The notes: generated by a model from the sequence alone, not told the origin. A stretch of DNA of 64,000 nucleotides from Monodelphis domestica (GCF_027887165.1 NC_077231.1:185612103-185676102); one strand, 5' to 3'; positions 25,101-40,100 are shown, counted from the stretch's first letter. Translations and numbers: made by a program.

Positions 25101-28100
25101 TCAGTCTCTTTCTTATCCCATTTTGAAGTTTTCTTAATTGAAAATTTTTATTTAATTAATTTTGAATGTTTTTCCATGGTTACATGATTCATGTTCTTTC
25201 TCATTTTTTTTCTCATTTTCACCCCTCATAGCTGATGCACGATTCCACTGGGTTTTATGTGTATCATTTTTAGAATAAATATAATCTGTTCTAGTTTTTA
25301 CCATTAGTAATATTTGAATTTATTGCCACTAACTTTCAATGTTAGTGAATTTTAATTTATTATTATTTTCTACTAAGTTTTTGCCTATTAAAAGTAACAA
25401 ATTAAAAATGAAAAAGATATTCCATAGAAAATTTATAAATTCACATCACAAAAAAACTTTCTAAACATATTATTACTCAATCATTGGTGTCAAACCAATT
25501 TTCTTATTTTCATTTTTAATGCCATCAAGGATGTGTGGTTTTGGTAGTGTGGAGTTATTCTCCACCAAAGGAGGCCCTAATCCTTCCCTGCCTTAAAAGA
25601 CAGTTTTTTTAAGTTATTAGGATTGCCCCAAAATCCATCCACTTATAGCCAAATCTCTGGTGATTCAGATTATCTTGCAATGTGTTTACTAACACTTAAT
25701 GGCAAATGCTTAAGCTTATGATTCTTATGTTTATAATAATTCTTATGTTTATAAAATGATTCCCCAGAAGAAAATGTCATATCACTGGTGTGGGAATAAT
25801 ATTCAAGGAAAGATATTTTACCCCTTGTTTCTATGTGCTCCTATGGGTCAAAAGATTTCACATCACATGAGCCATTAACCTTTTACCTTGCTGATATCAG
25901 ATTCAGATTTGCTGGAACACATACTCTGAAGTTCTTTCACAAGGTCTACCTCATCGTCTGAACCGAGAGACAATCTTTGCTCCAGATTCAATCCTTGTGG
26001 TTGGTCATTCTCTAAAGAGCTATTTGAATTAAAAAAAAAACAACCCACAAACATTTAAAGTGAGAAAAGCTTTGCTAACCAATATAGGTTGTCAAATATG
26101 GTACCAATTTTCAATATCTGGTGGGAGACTTTCATATCATTAAAAATAATCTTACACATTCTATCCATCACTTATCAACCTATTCCTAAAGCTTTCAGAC
26201 TCATCTAAGAGAATACAACAAGAAGTCATAAAAAAATAAAGTGGGCTGCTGGTCTACAGCCCTATCACTCATCCTTGGTATTATTATTGACTAAATTCCA
26301 AACTGGTTTGGACACAGAGTTCGATTTGAAGTCAATGTGAAAGAAGATTTTTAATGGAATGCCTCAAAGATCTAGAATTGGCCTAATGTTAACCTTTTCA
26401 TCAGTGGCTTCTATAGAATTTAAAGAGAATTTAGTACATCAGAAGAATGTAGAGAACTTAGGGAGGAACGTTATAACTGCTTTAAAATTTAGACTCATTC
26501 TACTGGGCAGAACTGGTAGTACTGTGTTTGAATTGTAGAGAAGCAGATTTAGAATAGATAGAAGGAACATCTCCTGAACAGTTAGAACTATTCCAACCTA
26601 GGGCTGCCCATGGAGTGGGTTGCCCCTCAACAGAAGTCTTTCAAGGAGCCCTGCATGGTCACTTGTTGGAAATGTACAGGAGATTGTATCAAATACTTCC
26701 CAATTCTGAGATTCTGTCATTTAAGTTCTTCCTTTCATGACTAATTCCACTAAAATTTTTCTCTGGCATTTGAATTTCTTTCCCCATAGACATTGCTTTT
26801 ACAACAAATTCTTCTCTTCAGAATTGTTCTATATGGCCTCCATGAAGCCAACACATTAGATACATTTGCTCTCTAAAGTTGATCATTAGCTGAAACTTAC
26901 ATTTACTGTGTGATAGGGAACCAAAATTACCATTAGTAGGGCGCAAGGTGGTACAATAATTTACTTGTAAAAGGTCCACTTATTTAGGTTGTGAAATTAG
27001 GTTGTGTGTATTAATTTACAAATTCCCCAACAGAGAGGCTCTAAAAGGGTTTGAGAACCAGAGACCCAATAAAAACAGCATCATGTAGAAAAAGACCCTC
27101 TTCCTAAAAACTGAACTTTTTATTTGGCATGAGACAAATAAAAGAACCACACACCTCTATACCTTCAGGAAAGTAACAGCAAAAAATTCCCATCTACCCC
27201 ACAAACCACTTAACAAATATGACAATTTTAGATATTTAAAATGCATTAAGAATCTTCCCCAAATTTGATATAAGAAATGAAGTGAATGCTAGTTCATATA
27301 CCTCCAGGAAACCAATAGAAAGAAACCCAATTGTCCCAAATCTATTGTAATTCTTAAGCAATGATTATGCAAATTTTATATCATCATTTAAAAATACTTT
27401 AAGGATCTTTCCCAAATTTGATATAAAAATAAAGCCAATGCCAGTTCTATGCCTCCAGGAAATCAATTATCCAAAACTTACTTTTAACTCTTAAGCAATG
27501 GTGATATAATTTTTATGTTAACCTTTAAAAATACATAAAAATTGTTCCCAAATTTGAAGTAGAAAATGAAGCTAATGCCAAGTCTATTCATTCAGCTAAC
27601 CAAAGAGTGGAAAAACCAACCACTCAAAACCCAATTTGATTCTTAAGTAATGATAATAAAAATTGGTCATCATTAAAAAATGCATTAAGAATTTCTCTCA
27701 AATTTGAGGTAAAAAAATAAAGCCAATGCCATTTCTGATCTAGTTGAAATGAACTAAAGGCAATAATATTCAACTATATTAATTATAAGGAATTTTTAAC
27801 AGGTTAATGAAAAAAATCATAGCATAATTTAGTAACAAGAACGAACTTAGTTTCTCTGGGCATGCCTTCTTTTTTGTTTTTCCATCTTGCCAACTAATGA
27901 ACTTTATGGCAAACCAACCAGATTAATTTTTGCTAAAGGTCTACAATTTAACAGGACTTACTTTTGTTTCATTAGAGAAGCAATCCGGTTGCAATTTGGC
28001 TGCAGTGTGTTCTTACTTTTTGTACCTGAGAGGGGAAAAAAAAATCCATTTACCAATCTTCAATAGAACCTCACCATTTTGTCTCTACCAACAAAAACCA

Positions 28101-31100
28101 TGGTGAGTTTGGTGCTTGAGAAACAGCTCACAGAACCTGTTGTGCTTCCTGCTCAATTTTCATATGTATACCCTCTTCTTTTTGAGGATTTCTTCTTGTA
28201 AACTATCACATGTGGGCGTTGCATGTGATGTGCCCACCATAATTTATCACTTATTTTGTATTATGATAAAAACCAGCAGGGTAACTAAAGCCCACAAAAA
28301 TAGCTAGAGAAATGAATTTCTTTGTTACAGATCAAATAACTTTTGCCAGTCAAGTGCCCATTTCCTAAATAGCAATGTTTTTTAGTGTGATCATAGCACG
28401 GTAAACGTGCATTTAATTAAAAAAAAAGTTTTATGATGTCAACCTTCCCCCTCCTGGTGACTGATCTAATTGTGGATAAAATCTGTTATTTTTGAAGTTG
28501 GTTCTCTAAGACTGCTATGAAATCTCTTCAGTTGGATTAGATCACCTGATCTCCTTGGGGTTTAAATTTTAAAAAGAGCCATTTAATATAACTTGTTTCT
28601 TGAAAAAAAAATTTTTGGTCTAAACCAAAAGATTTTTTTTTAATGTCTACATGTGAGGGGTTTTTTTCTCTTTGCCTTTGCACAGGGTATCCGTTTAAGC
28701 CTAGAATGTACCACTTTCTTAGAATCTCTAGCGAACTTCATACTATCAGATTTATCATACTATCAGTATCATACTATCAGATTTAGAGCTTAAGCCCTAT
28801 TCACCTCATTTCAAATACGAGGAACCTAAGGGGATTGTCCATCACAATTAGATTGGATTAAGAATGAAATTATATCAGTAGTATTATGAAGAATGGCCTA
28901 GATAAGGAATAGATTGGCAGAAAACACTTCATTTTAAAGTCCTAAATAATCTTTGGGTGTCCCATACTGACCAGGGCTAAAAAGGACAGGAAAAAAAAAA
29001 GAGCTAAAAGGATTCATTTAAATGGCCCCATGCTGCCCTTCAAGCTGATAATGCTTTTCTTGGCCCTGTAAATGCCAAAACTGTAAGCGATAATTTTTAG
29101 TGTTTTGACTTAAAATCTAAAATAAGTTGTCGCCATAGGAAATTCCCAAATATGAAAAATACCCAAGTCAGCTGGGATTTAGGGAGATTTTAATTAATAA
29201 AGAAAGAAGGAATTAAGGGAAAGAGAAAGAGAGAGAGAGATAGAGAGAGAGAGAGAATTAATTTAAAACTACTCTGGCTCAGGCTGAGCCAAACAGTAAA
29301 AAGGTCTAGGCCAGTTGGTCTAGGCCTGAGCCTAAGGGAGAGCGAGTCAGTCTTCATCACTCACCACAAGACCTTCTCCAAGCTGGGTTCTTCCACTCCG
29401 AACTGAAATTACTCTCCAAACTGAATTCAATTGTCCCTGAACTTGTTCTTTTGCCTCCTTTTAAAGAGATTTTTCTCTTATGTCACCTCCCCTAAATTTT
29501 CACGTCTACCAATCACAGTTAAACACTTTTTTCCAGGACTGCCCATTCTTAGTTCTCACCTTCTTTGGTTTTCACCTTCTCTGGTTAGATTAAATCTTCT
29601 GAGTACTTCACACCTCTTTGTTAAGCTTACCTTTTGTTGTAAGTCACTTGACCTTTTAGGTACTAATTTAATCTTTACAGGTACTTAACACCTTTTTGTA
29701 TTAGATCTAAAAATAGACCTAGCTTAAGGTTCTAGCTTTACTATAAGGTATGAGTTGGGGACTTTCATTGTTCAATCCGGAGTTTACAACTTTATTTTCC
29801 CCTAAGGCATGTCTGAGTAGGGTGGAGTAATTTTAAAAGTTCCCAATACATTCCTGATTCTTAAGTATCTCCATTGTTACAATAGGGAATAGCTATACCA
29901 AATAGTCTAAGGTACAGTCTGAGTAGTTTTAAGATTTACAGCCCTTCCTTAACGTTTTAGAAAATCTTTTTCTACAAATGTACCTGTTATACACATACAT
30001 GTTTTTCCTCTGAATAGAATGTAATCTCCTTGAAGACAGGAATTGTTATTTTTATCTCCATTTTTTTTTCCTTCTAGTACTTAGTATGGTGCCTACCATA
30101 TTGTAGTCACATAATACTTGCTGGCTAATTGCATTTCCTAGGCTGGTCAAGAAGTATAAGATTATTAAAAATGGCAGACAGCTATGACTAATTGACATGG
30201 TTAAAATATTATTAAATGTAAAAGAAAAGAAGCTGATAATTGGGCCAATATTCAGACAAAATTGAGAAAATATTGAGATTTTTCTGAAAATCTAGGAATT
30301 CTGGATGCAACCCTTTTAAGTTCAATAAAACAATAAAAAGGCGGCAGGATGAGTTTTTCCTTCTATATGTGATATTTTTGTTCTTTCATAATATGACAAA
30401 AATGGAAACATGTATTGCATGATAGCACATGTATAACCAATATCATAGTACCTCGTGTTTCAGGGAGGAGGGGAGAATTGATAGATTACAAAATGTCAGA
30501 AAACCATTATTAAAAATTTTATGTATGTGTAATTGGGGGAAAAAAGATTTTTTTTAAAGTCAGGAGAGACCTGTGGAATGAGAAGATGTAGCCTTGAGTT
30601 TGTACTCTGCTACATAAACCTTTCCTAATCTTTTTGGACACTAAATATCCTATATTATTTGTTTTATTTTTTTGTAATTTTGTTTATATTTTGTACATTT
30701 TATATTTCTCCCAATAAATTTAAGTTTCTGAGGTCAGGGGAAGTTTCATTTATATCTTTGAATACTCAACCCCTAGACCAGTGCCTTGAATATGAGTAGG
30801 TACTTAATAATGTTTGTTGATCATTGAACAAGTTGTTTTACCTCTCTAGACCTCAGTCTCCTTCTATGTAAAATTAGAGAGATGGAATAGTTCTCATCTC
30901 AAAAAACAAAGTCAAATATTAAGAACCTCTGTGTCAAGTACTATATAAAGTTGAGATCAAGATATGGTCCCTTCCCTCAAGGAACTTAGAGTTAGTAGGG
31001 GATTAAAGCTTTAATAGAGATAGTTAATAGTATGTTGTTATTATTTATATATACTAATAAATATATTTTAATATTTTATTTATTTAAATTTATTTTATTT

Positions 31101-34100
31101 TTATATTTATATGTAAATAATATTTATATTATAAATAAAAATAATAAATATACTAATATGCTATTACAAGAAAGAACATTAGAGTTAGGAAACAAAATAA
31201 ATAAGTCATAATAGGAAGAAATGTTAAAATAGTTCTGCCATCTCTTACAGTTCTACCATTCTTGAGTTCTATGGCTCCAATCCTATCTTCAAAGAGATTC
31301 TATGACAAAACCCTGGATCATGCAAATCTGTCATTTTAGGTCTCAAATCTAATAATCTATCCCCTTTACTAAAGTTGGCAGGAAAGAATTCTTAAGCGAT
31401 AAAGCAATATATACTCACCAGCTATTATTATACAATTATTATTTAAGTCTTATGAACATTAATTTTTATAGATAAAGTATCAATTTTAGGGGGAGCATTT
31501 GGAAAGAACCATTTTACACCAACAGAAGTGTCTAGCTTGATAATACATTAGAGGAATTTTATCATTAAAGCATTTTTAAAAACGGTTTTGAATTTTAATA
31601 TTTTAAAAGCACCACATTATAGAAGTTTTCACATGATCTGTTTATTTATTAAAATAATTATCAAGAATTTACCCTGGACACTTTAATTTTTAAAAACCTT
31701 ATATTTATCAACCAGTGTATTATTTTAAATCTCTCGATTTACACATCCATTTAATACAATTTTTCTTTTAATTTGTGTTTCTTTTTTACTTCCTAATTTT
31801 ATTCTATTATCTTTTTTGCAGACACTTACCATAAGAAAAATAAGTAAAATTCAGCTATTTCTGTAGCCTGATATCCACTGTATTTGACCTTGATAGCTTC
31901 ATATGTTATAGATTGGATAGCAGAGTCCCTTGTGCTTAATTACTACTGTACATGCTTTTTCTCAGGAGAAGGAAATGTTATCCAGCAAAATTGAGAAACT
32001 ATAAACATTGTAGTCCTGTTTCTGACACATACTAGCTAAGTGACTCTGGGCAAGTAATTTTTTCTCATTGGTCTAGGCAACTCTAAGACTACAAACTGGA
32101 GCACAGATGTTGGTATGAACTGGTAAAACAAGCTTCCTCACCCAGGCACTTACCTATATCAATAAACCACAGGTTTTTGTCTAGCTTTCTTCCTAATTTT
32201 AGAGGCAAAGGAATGGAGGCAGGGGCAGTTAAGCAGCACAGTGGACAGAGTGCCAAGCCTGGAGTCAGGAGGACCTGGGTTCAAATGTAGTCTCAGACAC
32301 TTCCTAGCTGGATGACCCTGGGCAAGTCACTTACCACCAACTGCCTAGCCCATATTGCCTTAGAACCTATACTTAGCACCGGTTCTAAGACAAAAGCTAA
32401 GAGTTATTATTTTTTTTAAAGAAAATAAAGAGAAAAAATAGAAGCCTAGAGAACTTGGGCGATCGACTTCAGATCACTGAGTAAAGCTGAGACTAGAACC
32501 CAGGACTCCCGCATATCAGGCTTGTGTTCTTTCTACATTTTATTTATCCAGTGTATAATTTTGATACTATATACATATACTAAGAAAATGTAAGAGTTTA
32601 AGAATTGAGTAGATACTTAACAAAAACCTAGATAAATTTAGGTTTTAAATACCAGAATGAATATGATATTTTCCAAAACTAAGATCACCAATTATCTTTT
32701 TTTGGGGGAAATACTGTCGATTATAAGCTTTCTATTTATGATGAGAATTTAAGAAAACAAAGGAGGTAGAAAATTGTATGAATCCTGCTTGAGTCAGTAT
32801 GTGACTAAAAAAACAAAAGAACATTTTTATTTAGAAAAGAGAAGCTCTTTGCCACATACTCAGTCACATTCCCTTAGGAAGCTCCTTACCTTCTGGACTT
32901 ATCTCTTGTTTGCTCCAGGATTGTGAAGTGGAATGACCAGACTTCTTTCGGGGACTAGTGTTCACCTTTCTCCAGGAATTATTATCCCCTTTCTTCTTGC
33001 CACAATTGTTGTAACTTGAAACCATGGAGAGGGGGAAGCTTCCTCCTTTGAAATCAGCTATATACTGATCGAGCTCTGAAACAACACATTTTGCAGTGTG
33101 AAGGATTTTCCTCAAAATATGTACAATACTCTGGAACATTTCCTGAAGCTCTTGGTTCCCCAAATCATAGGTATAGATAGTACCCAAACAATGAGAAACT
33201 CCTAAGAGTATGTGGGAGGGAAGTGATTTAGAAAGAGGTAAAAGAAGACAAGAATGTCCAAAGACAGAGTGGGAAGCAATTTATTCCTTCCTCATAGGAG
33301 GCAGTTTGTAAAATTTCATTTGCATGTCTAGAAGCTGAAATAAATTTCTGTCACTAGTCAAAATGCCATTTTTAATGAGCTGGCAGACTATGAACAATGG
33401 AAGAGATGGAACAATAAAGGAAATGGGGATTGCAAGTAGGGCTAGGATGGTATTTGGTGAGTGGGAATTACAGAGACTTGGGATTCATTTAGTAGAAACA
33501 AATGCCCACTGGTACCTGCTCTGGGGAGAGGACAGCCATGCAGGACTGCCTTATTTAGCAAAATACTGAGAGCAGCCTTCACCACTGCTTGCTGTCCTTG
33601 GCTGGGATGCTTCCTAGCAGTTGTCTGTCCCAAGCCAACCTGCCTTTTCACAGATGCTCTCGACAGTATCGCTTCTTGAACTCTGGGAGCAATGACAGCA
33701 TTCCACAATTTGGACATCCACCTAGGAGAGTGGAGAAAAGTTACCATTTGGTTAAGAAGGCAAATGGTGTTTTTTACTCACATGGACATAATAGTTCCAA
33801 GCCACAGCATTAAAAGGTTTCTGCTTAAAGAAACAGAATAATTTAGGAGATTCTGCTACTGTTTCTAAAGTGTTGCTTACAATTTGGAGTAATTGGGAAA
33901 ATTTAACACTTCAAATTGCACAAAAATTTTTTTAATCAGTATACAGCCAGAGAAACAATGGCATAATGAAGTATAAATTTCCATAATTTCAAATGAGTTG
34001 TTGATGCCAAAGATTAATTGTGTTTGTTTAAATGCCAACATTCTCCAGACTGTTAAAACAAAATGTTGTGTCTTTATTTTTACTTGCAGGTGAATGTGAC

Positions 34101-37100
34101 AGATTTTCATGATATATTTTCCTCTTCAGCTCATCAATGAAAAGGAAGGATTGCTCTCATTCATGAAGTAGTTGTAGGCTGTACAATGGTTAGAGCTCTG
34201 GGCCTGGAGTCAGGACAACCCAAGTTCACATACCACCTCAGACACTTAATAGCTGTGTGACCTTGGGCAAGTCACTTAATATCTGTTTGCCTCACTTTCC
34301 TCAAATGTAAAATGAGGATGATAATAATAATAGCACCTACCTCCCAGTGTATAAAATAAGATCAGGATAAAATGAGACAATATTTGCTAACAGATGCTCT
34401 ATGAATGTTAGCTATAATGATGGTTTCTTGCTGTTTATCAAATTCCACACATAAGTAGGTTGAAAAGTATTTTTACATCATATAGGCTTCATCACTAAAA
34501 TAATAAGGGGCAGAGACTAAATATCCTCTAAGGTCCCTTCTACCTGTTTTCAGCTCCTAAACCTTTGGAGTATACATTTGTTCATTACATTAAAATCCCC
34601 GGTATCTCCTTCCCCTTCCTCATACTGGAGAAGGCATCATTTAACAAAAAGATGTGTGAATATATAAGGCTTTGTCTTGCTTGTTCTATTTAACAGTTAT
34701 TTCTCTGGAGGTTTGACATACACAAATTCTCCCAACAATATTCCTGTTGCTATATATGATGTTCTCTTGGTTCTACTTGTATAAAAAAGAAATGGGATTC
34801 TTATTGACACATTTCTTCTAAATGTCTTGATAAGAAAAAAAATTCCTCCTGAAAATGATTTATAAGAATATATAGTCTGGAATTCAAAAGTTTTAAATTC
34901 AGCAAGTAAAAAGTAAGTATACATGAGATTCCATAAAAATACATCTCCATCTAGCTTTCAAATTGCCTACAATTCCCCATTCCCCTCAATTTCTCTCTAA
35001 AAATTTCCATATGAATGAATATCTTTGAATTTGAAAGCAAAGAAATAAGTCACTTACTTCACTGTCACCTGGGCATGTCCTGGAACTACCGGACAGGAGA
35101 GGAAATATTTTGGCCCAATCAGTGCTTCAGGTGTGCCTAACCGGGACAAGCAGGAGTTCAACTGGTGCCAGACAGCAAGAATCCAGTCTACAGTCTTGCA
35201 CACGGGGTCACAGGGTGAAGGTACTTTACCTCTGAACTAGAAAAAGAAAAACAACACAGGCTTTATTTAATTTTTTCTTATTACCTTTGGAAGAATCATT
35301 TTTATCTATTCATCCTGGCATTTGTAAAATGATCAGTTAAAAAAATGAAAGCCATTAAAATAGGATGGTTTTGATATAGTCATACCTTTATTAGGCCTAC
35401 ACCCAAAAGAGATCAAAGAAACAGGAAAAAAGGTCCATATTTGTAATAAAATATTCATAGCAATTTTTTTATAGTAGCAAAGAAATGGAAACCAAGCATG
35501 TCCCTATGAATTGGAGGAATATAGGAGGAAATTATCACATATGAATATATACGGAATACTATTATAGTGTTTTAAAATGGCCAAAAAGTTCAGGGAAAGA
35601 TGGGAAAACTTGCCTGAATCAATATAGAGTGAAGTGAGCGGAACCAGAAAAACAATTTATACCATAATAAGACTGAAAGACAAACCACTTTTAAAGATTT
35701 TAGAGCTCCAATCTATGCAATGACCAACCACAGTTGCAGGGAACTGAGTCTGCTACATGCTACAGATTTTGTAAAAGAGAAATTCTGGAATAAGGATGGA
35801 GAATGAGACAAATAATATTTTTAACACATCCAAAACTAAACATTCATTACAAGGTTTGTGTGTTTAAATGGAGATAAAGCAGGGCTGGAGAGGGGTAGGA
35901 AAAATAAATATCTTTTAATTGCAAAACATAAAACAAAATAAAATTAAAATGTGGCTGAGTTTCAACTTATCTGTCACCAGACTGAAAATGGGGAAGGATG
36001 GGTGAAGGCAGGTAATTATGAACATTTATTAAATCTCCACTGTGTCTAGAATTTGGTGCTAAGTATAAAGGGAGGTATAAATTTTAAAATGACATAGCCC
36101 CCTGAATTCAAGGCACTTAATATATCTTGAAAGGATGGATATGAAAAAAGTATAAAATAATAATGCAAAATATTACCTGACAAGAACATCTAGAGAACAA
36201 AGTTCTAGGAGAGGTCTTGAAAGGCCCAGTGTGTTCGAGGATGCCTTCCTTTTCAAATTGAAATGAATGATATTAAGTGGCTATCCTTCGGATAATACAG
36301 GATGGGTATAGCACTGCAGACTCTCAAGCTCCTCCTCAAACCAAAACTAGCTTTCTAAGAATCTAGACAAAATAAGTGAGTGTGACAATATAACTTTTCT
36401 ATCTCTTCTATGATTAGGAAACCCATTCCCTGACATGACGGGAGATGGGAATCGAGTGTGACTTCAATCTGATCTTTTAATTTTAAAAAATTTTCTTGAT
36501 TACAAAATTGACTAACATGAATATTACCTTACACAAAAAAAACAAACCCCCCAAAAACCCAAAGAAAACCCAGAAAAATGAGATTGTATGATACTGTGAA
36601 ACCCTAGTTTTGTCTTTTTCCCCTTCTGAGCTTCATTCTGATTGATCTCTTTTATGTGTTTTTTAAATGTTTCATTAATGTTATTTTCTTCCTTTTTTTG
36701 TAACACATCTCCTCATAAGTCTCCCTCTTACTCCATCAAAAAAGGAATTCTCCATTGTAACAAATAAGTGTACTAAGAAGACCAAATCTATACATTCATT
36801 GGTCCCATTTGAAAATATGTGGCTCATTCTGCACCTCTAGTCCACCACCTTTATCATGAGGTGTGGGAAGCATGATTCATCATGGGCTTTCTGGATTCAC
36901 CAGTGGAGTTCTTAAACCTATCATAGTTGTCTTCTGTACAACATTGTAGTCACTGTATAAATAGTTCTGCTGATTTTACTCTGAATCAATTCATACTCCC
37001 AGGTTACTATGAATTCTTTCCTTTTGTTATTTCTTATAGCACAGTTAGATTCTATCACATTCACATATCACAATTTCTACAGGCATTTTCCAACAGACAA

Positions 37101-40100
37101 ACACTTTGTTTACAGTTCTTTGTTATGACAAAAATAATTGCAATAAATACTTTTGTGCACATGGGTTCTTTCCTTCTTTCTTCGATCTTGTTAAGGTATA
37201 TTCAGTAATGATATTGCTGGGTCAAAGGATATGCCCAGTTTAATGATTTTTTGTGGAGAGTGCCAATTTGCTTTTGGAGTAATTTACAGTTTCACCAGTA
37301 GGCCGATGATATCCCTCCAACAACTCTCCTCTTTTGTCAACTTATTCAATCTTACATGTGTAAATTGAAACTTCAAACTCATTTTAATTTGAATTTCTCT
37401 TATTAGTGATTTGGAACATTTTAAATTGTGGTTGTTTATAGCTTGCCTTTTGTTCTGTTGAGAGATAACCTTGGTCCATTTGTAAACCTTAAAATTTCTT
37501 AGACTTATGAATGTTGGAAATTTCCCCTTTGGGAAATTTCATACTTGAAAAAATTCCCTACTGATAGTAAGAACTCTATTGGAATGTGAAACTCCTTGGC
37601 ATGGGAGGATCCTTCTCCTCCCTACTTAAGACTACTTTAGGACAGAAACCTTTTGCTAAACAATGGAAAGGGCTTTGACCTATGCTTAAGCATAGAACAG
37701 AAAGTTCTTTGAGTCATGATTGATTTTAGAATTGATACAATAGAGATACTTGGAATGACAGAACCAGGTCTTGGAAACTACAATCTCCACCCTACTCAGA
37801 GTAACAGGATTTAGGAAGGGCTGCAGCAAAGATCAAGATTTAATTATTTGAGAATATGACCTTCAACAGACATGTGCAAAGGGGCCAGACCTCTGGGTGG
37901 TCCTGGGTTAAGCTAGAGCCACCATTGGCACAGGGGAGACATCGACAGTGATTGGTTGATGTGAGAACTGAGGGGAGTGAACTTAGATGGTTTCCTTAAA
38001 AAGATAGCAGGGTCTGAGGACAAGGAGGAGGAGGTTTTGCTCTGAAGGAGGTCTGAGAGGAGGGAGGTCCTGGAGGGAGAGCTCCTGGAGAGGTCTTGAA
38101 GGAGGCTGTGGAAGGAGAACTCAGGAGGAGTCAGGAGGAGAATTCTCTGGAAACATTTCTTGAAAGGAGGCTCTCTTGAAGGTGGAGCCTGAGGTTGGCA
38201 TGAGAAGCCTTACCTAGAGAGATCTTGGGTGAGTGATAAAACCAACTGACTGATTTATCTCTTAGGACTGAGGTCTAGGCCTTATTGGCTTGAGGCCCTT
38301 CATTCTTATTCCTTTCTTACGTTCTCTCTTTTTCTATTGATTAATCAGTGTATTATAAATTAAATTTCTCTATAAAACCCAGTTGGCTTGGGCATATTCA
38401 TAAATTGGGAATATTCCCTGGCGACCATCTTATATTTATATAAACCCAAGACACAGTAGAAAACATATTTCAGCGGTCATAATTGTTATATATATCTCCC
38501 TTACTCCCAAACATTTTAATTATCTCAGTTTATGGCTCCCACTCTCTTATCTACAACAATTTAACGCTCCAAACTATTTTAAATCTAACACATTAATCTA
38601 CTGAGGAATAGCTATTGTTCTACTTTCATACTTCATTGGGGTTTAGTAAACCCTGGGTTCCTGAAAGGTATGTCTGGAAAGTATGGACTCTGAAAAACTC
38701 TACCAATGTGGAAAAGGTCAGAGGAGAGGTACACAGATGTCTATCAGCTAAGTTCGAAGAAGCTCATTAATAGAGGATTAACCAATAAGTAGATAATATT
38801 TTTAGTCTAAGAAAATCATAAAAAATACCAAACATCTATTTATAATCTATTCCAATTCATCCTGTAGAGATCTTGTTTGTATCCAGCTATTTGCATACTG
38901 TCTTTCCCATTAGATTGTAAATTCCTTAAGAGCAGAGATTATCCTTTACTTTTCTTTTTATCCCCAATGCTTAACACATAGCAAGTACTGAATATATATT
39001 TGCTGACTGAAGTCTGAAGAATTTTTTGATTTTTGTCAATACCAGCAATGCACATATGGATTAAATTTCAGATCTTTTAAAGGATTAGGAGTTCGAGGAG
39101 TAAGAATTCACTCTAGGATTGGTAGCCTAAGTTTGAGGTAACATGTTGACCCGGCAGCAACCTGAAATTATATTTACAACACAATGAATTCATGAATTAA
39201 GTTTTTTCTAAAAATATAGGGAGATAGTGTTTAGCTCACCTAGACTCAAAGATACTCATTTTTCATGGAAATAACACTGAATACTCTTGAGTCCCTGTAA
39301 TATGTTGGCTTTCTATCAGTTTGCTACTGGTTTAGTTTTTTTTAATCATCCAAAGTGTCAATATCTATACATTTAAGAAGTTAGGAATGAATTGCAATAC
39401 AAAGCAGATTAAGGGGATTTATATACACTTGGGGGGAAATGGGCTAATTTTCAGTAACTTTCCACATAATATTTATGGTTATACTGTACTGGAAGAAACT
39501 CGATTTCCTTCTATCTTGCTACTTTGAGGTAGGTCATGAATCAGACTATTTACTTTTCAAAGAAATTCTAAACTTTTAAGCCATTGTGAAACATGACACA
39601 GTGATTGCCTTTTCCTTTCATTTTTGATGAAATAAAATCTCTGCCATGCCAAGTAACTAGGATTAAATTTTGAAAGGGAAGTGTGAAATGTAGTTATGAC
39701 AAGAAGGAAGCAAAGCAAATGAAAAGTCCTGAGTGGGTGGAGGGAGGTGGGGTTGATCCAGGAACATAGGCACTATGAGAACTTTTTTATAGTTTATAAA
39801 TATTTTTGTGGCTAACAATTACACCTAAATACAGCTACCCTGAACCTTTTTATACTCTTTCTCATGGAAATGTTCCCAGGTGAATTCTAAGATCAAGATC
39901 TATAAATTAGGAATATTAGAACATCCAAACATGGGTGAAAATTAACTTTTGGTTTCAGTTCCACTGGCAGATAGTTGGTCAGCATGGATCCAGAAAATGA
40001 CTCTAGTTAGCAACTAGACCAGTTAGCATAAGCATAGCTTACCACCAAAAGACTGGCTACTGGCATAACAACTTTGAGGTGAGGAGCTAAGTGGTACCAA

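Larger units (their letters stand above)
24589..25886 (-). other. CTTNBP2: CTTNBP2 intron M-L
   Basis: 1.3 kb. It holds a CORE-SINE (24683) and a dispersed repeat fragment (25125). 25280-25886 is AT-rich with a short tandem duplication of ATTCTTATGTTTATAA at about 25720-25755 and nothing else recognised. Confidence 0.85.
26020..27961 (-). other. CTTNBP2: CTTNBP2 intron L-K
   Basis: 1.9 kb. It holds an L3/CR1 piece (26270-26725) and the dimeric tandem array (27158-27735). The rest is unremarkable AT-rich sequence. Confidence 0.85.
28026..32889 (-). other. CTTNBP2: CTTNBP2 intron K-J
   Basis: 4.9 kb. It holds a solo LTR, L2, L1 and SINE copies. 28026-29090 has a short triple repeat of TCATACTATCAG (28737-28785). 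30835-31990 is very AT-rich, with a TTTATATTTA-type stretch at 31020-31150 and no recognised element. Confidence 0.85.

Noticed and set aside
27158-27735. CRISPR-like array
   Set aside because: Units are about 145 bp, diverged along their whole length and lack spacer/repeat alternation; the genome is vertebrate.
28444-28459. Second possible CTCF site (CACCAGGAGGGGG on the minus strand)
   Set aside because: Departs from the core at several positions; too weak to list.
33363-33813. Plus-strand frames over exon I
   Set aside because: Antisense shadows of a conserved coding exon.
36927-37208. 93-residue frame
   Set aside because: Antisense of an L1 3' region.
29101-38455. A single provirus bounded by two LTRs
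   Set aside because: The LTRs face opposite ways and three host exons lie between them.
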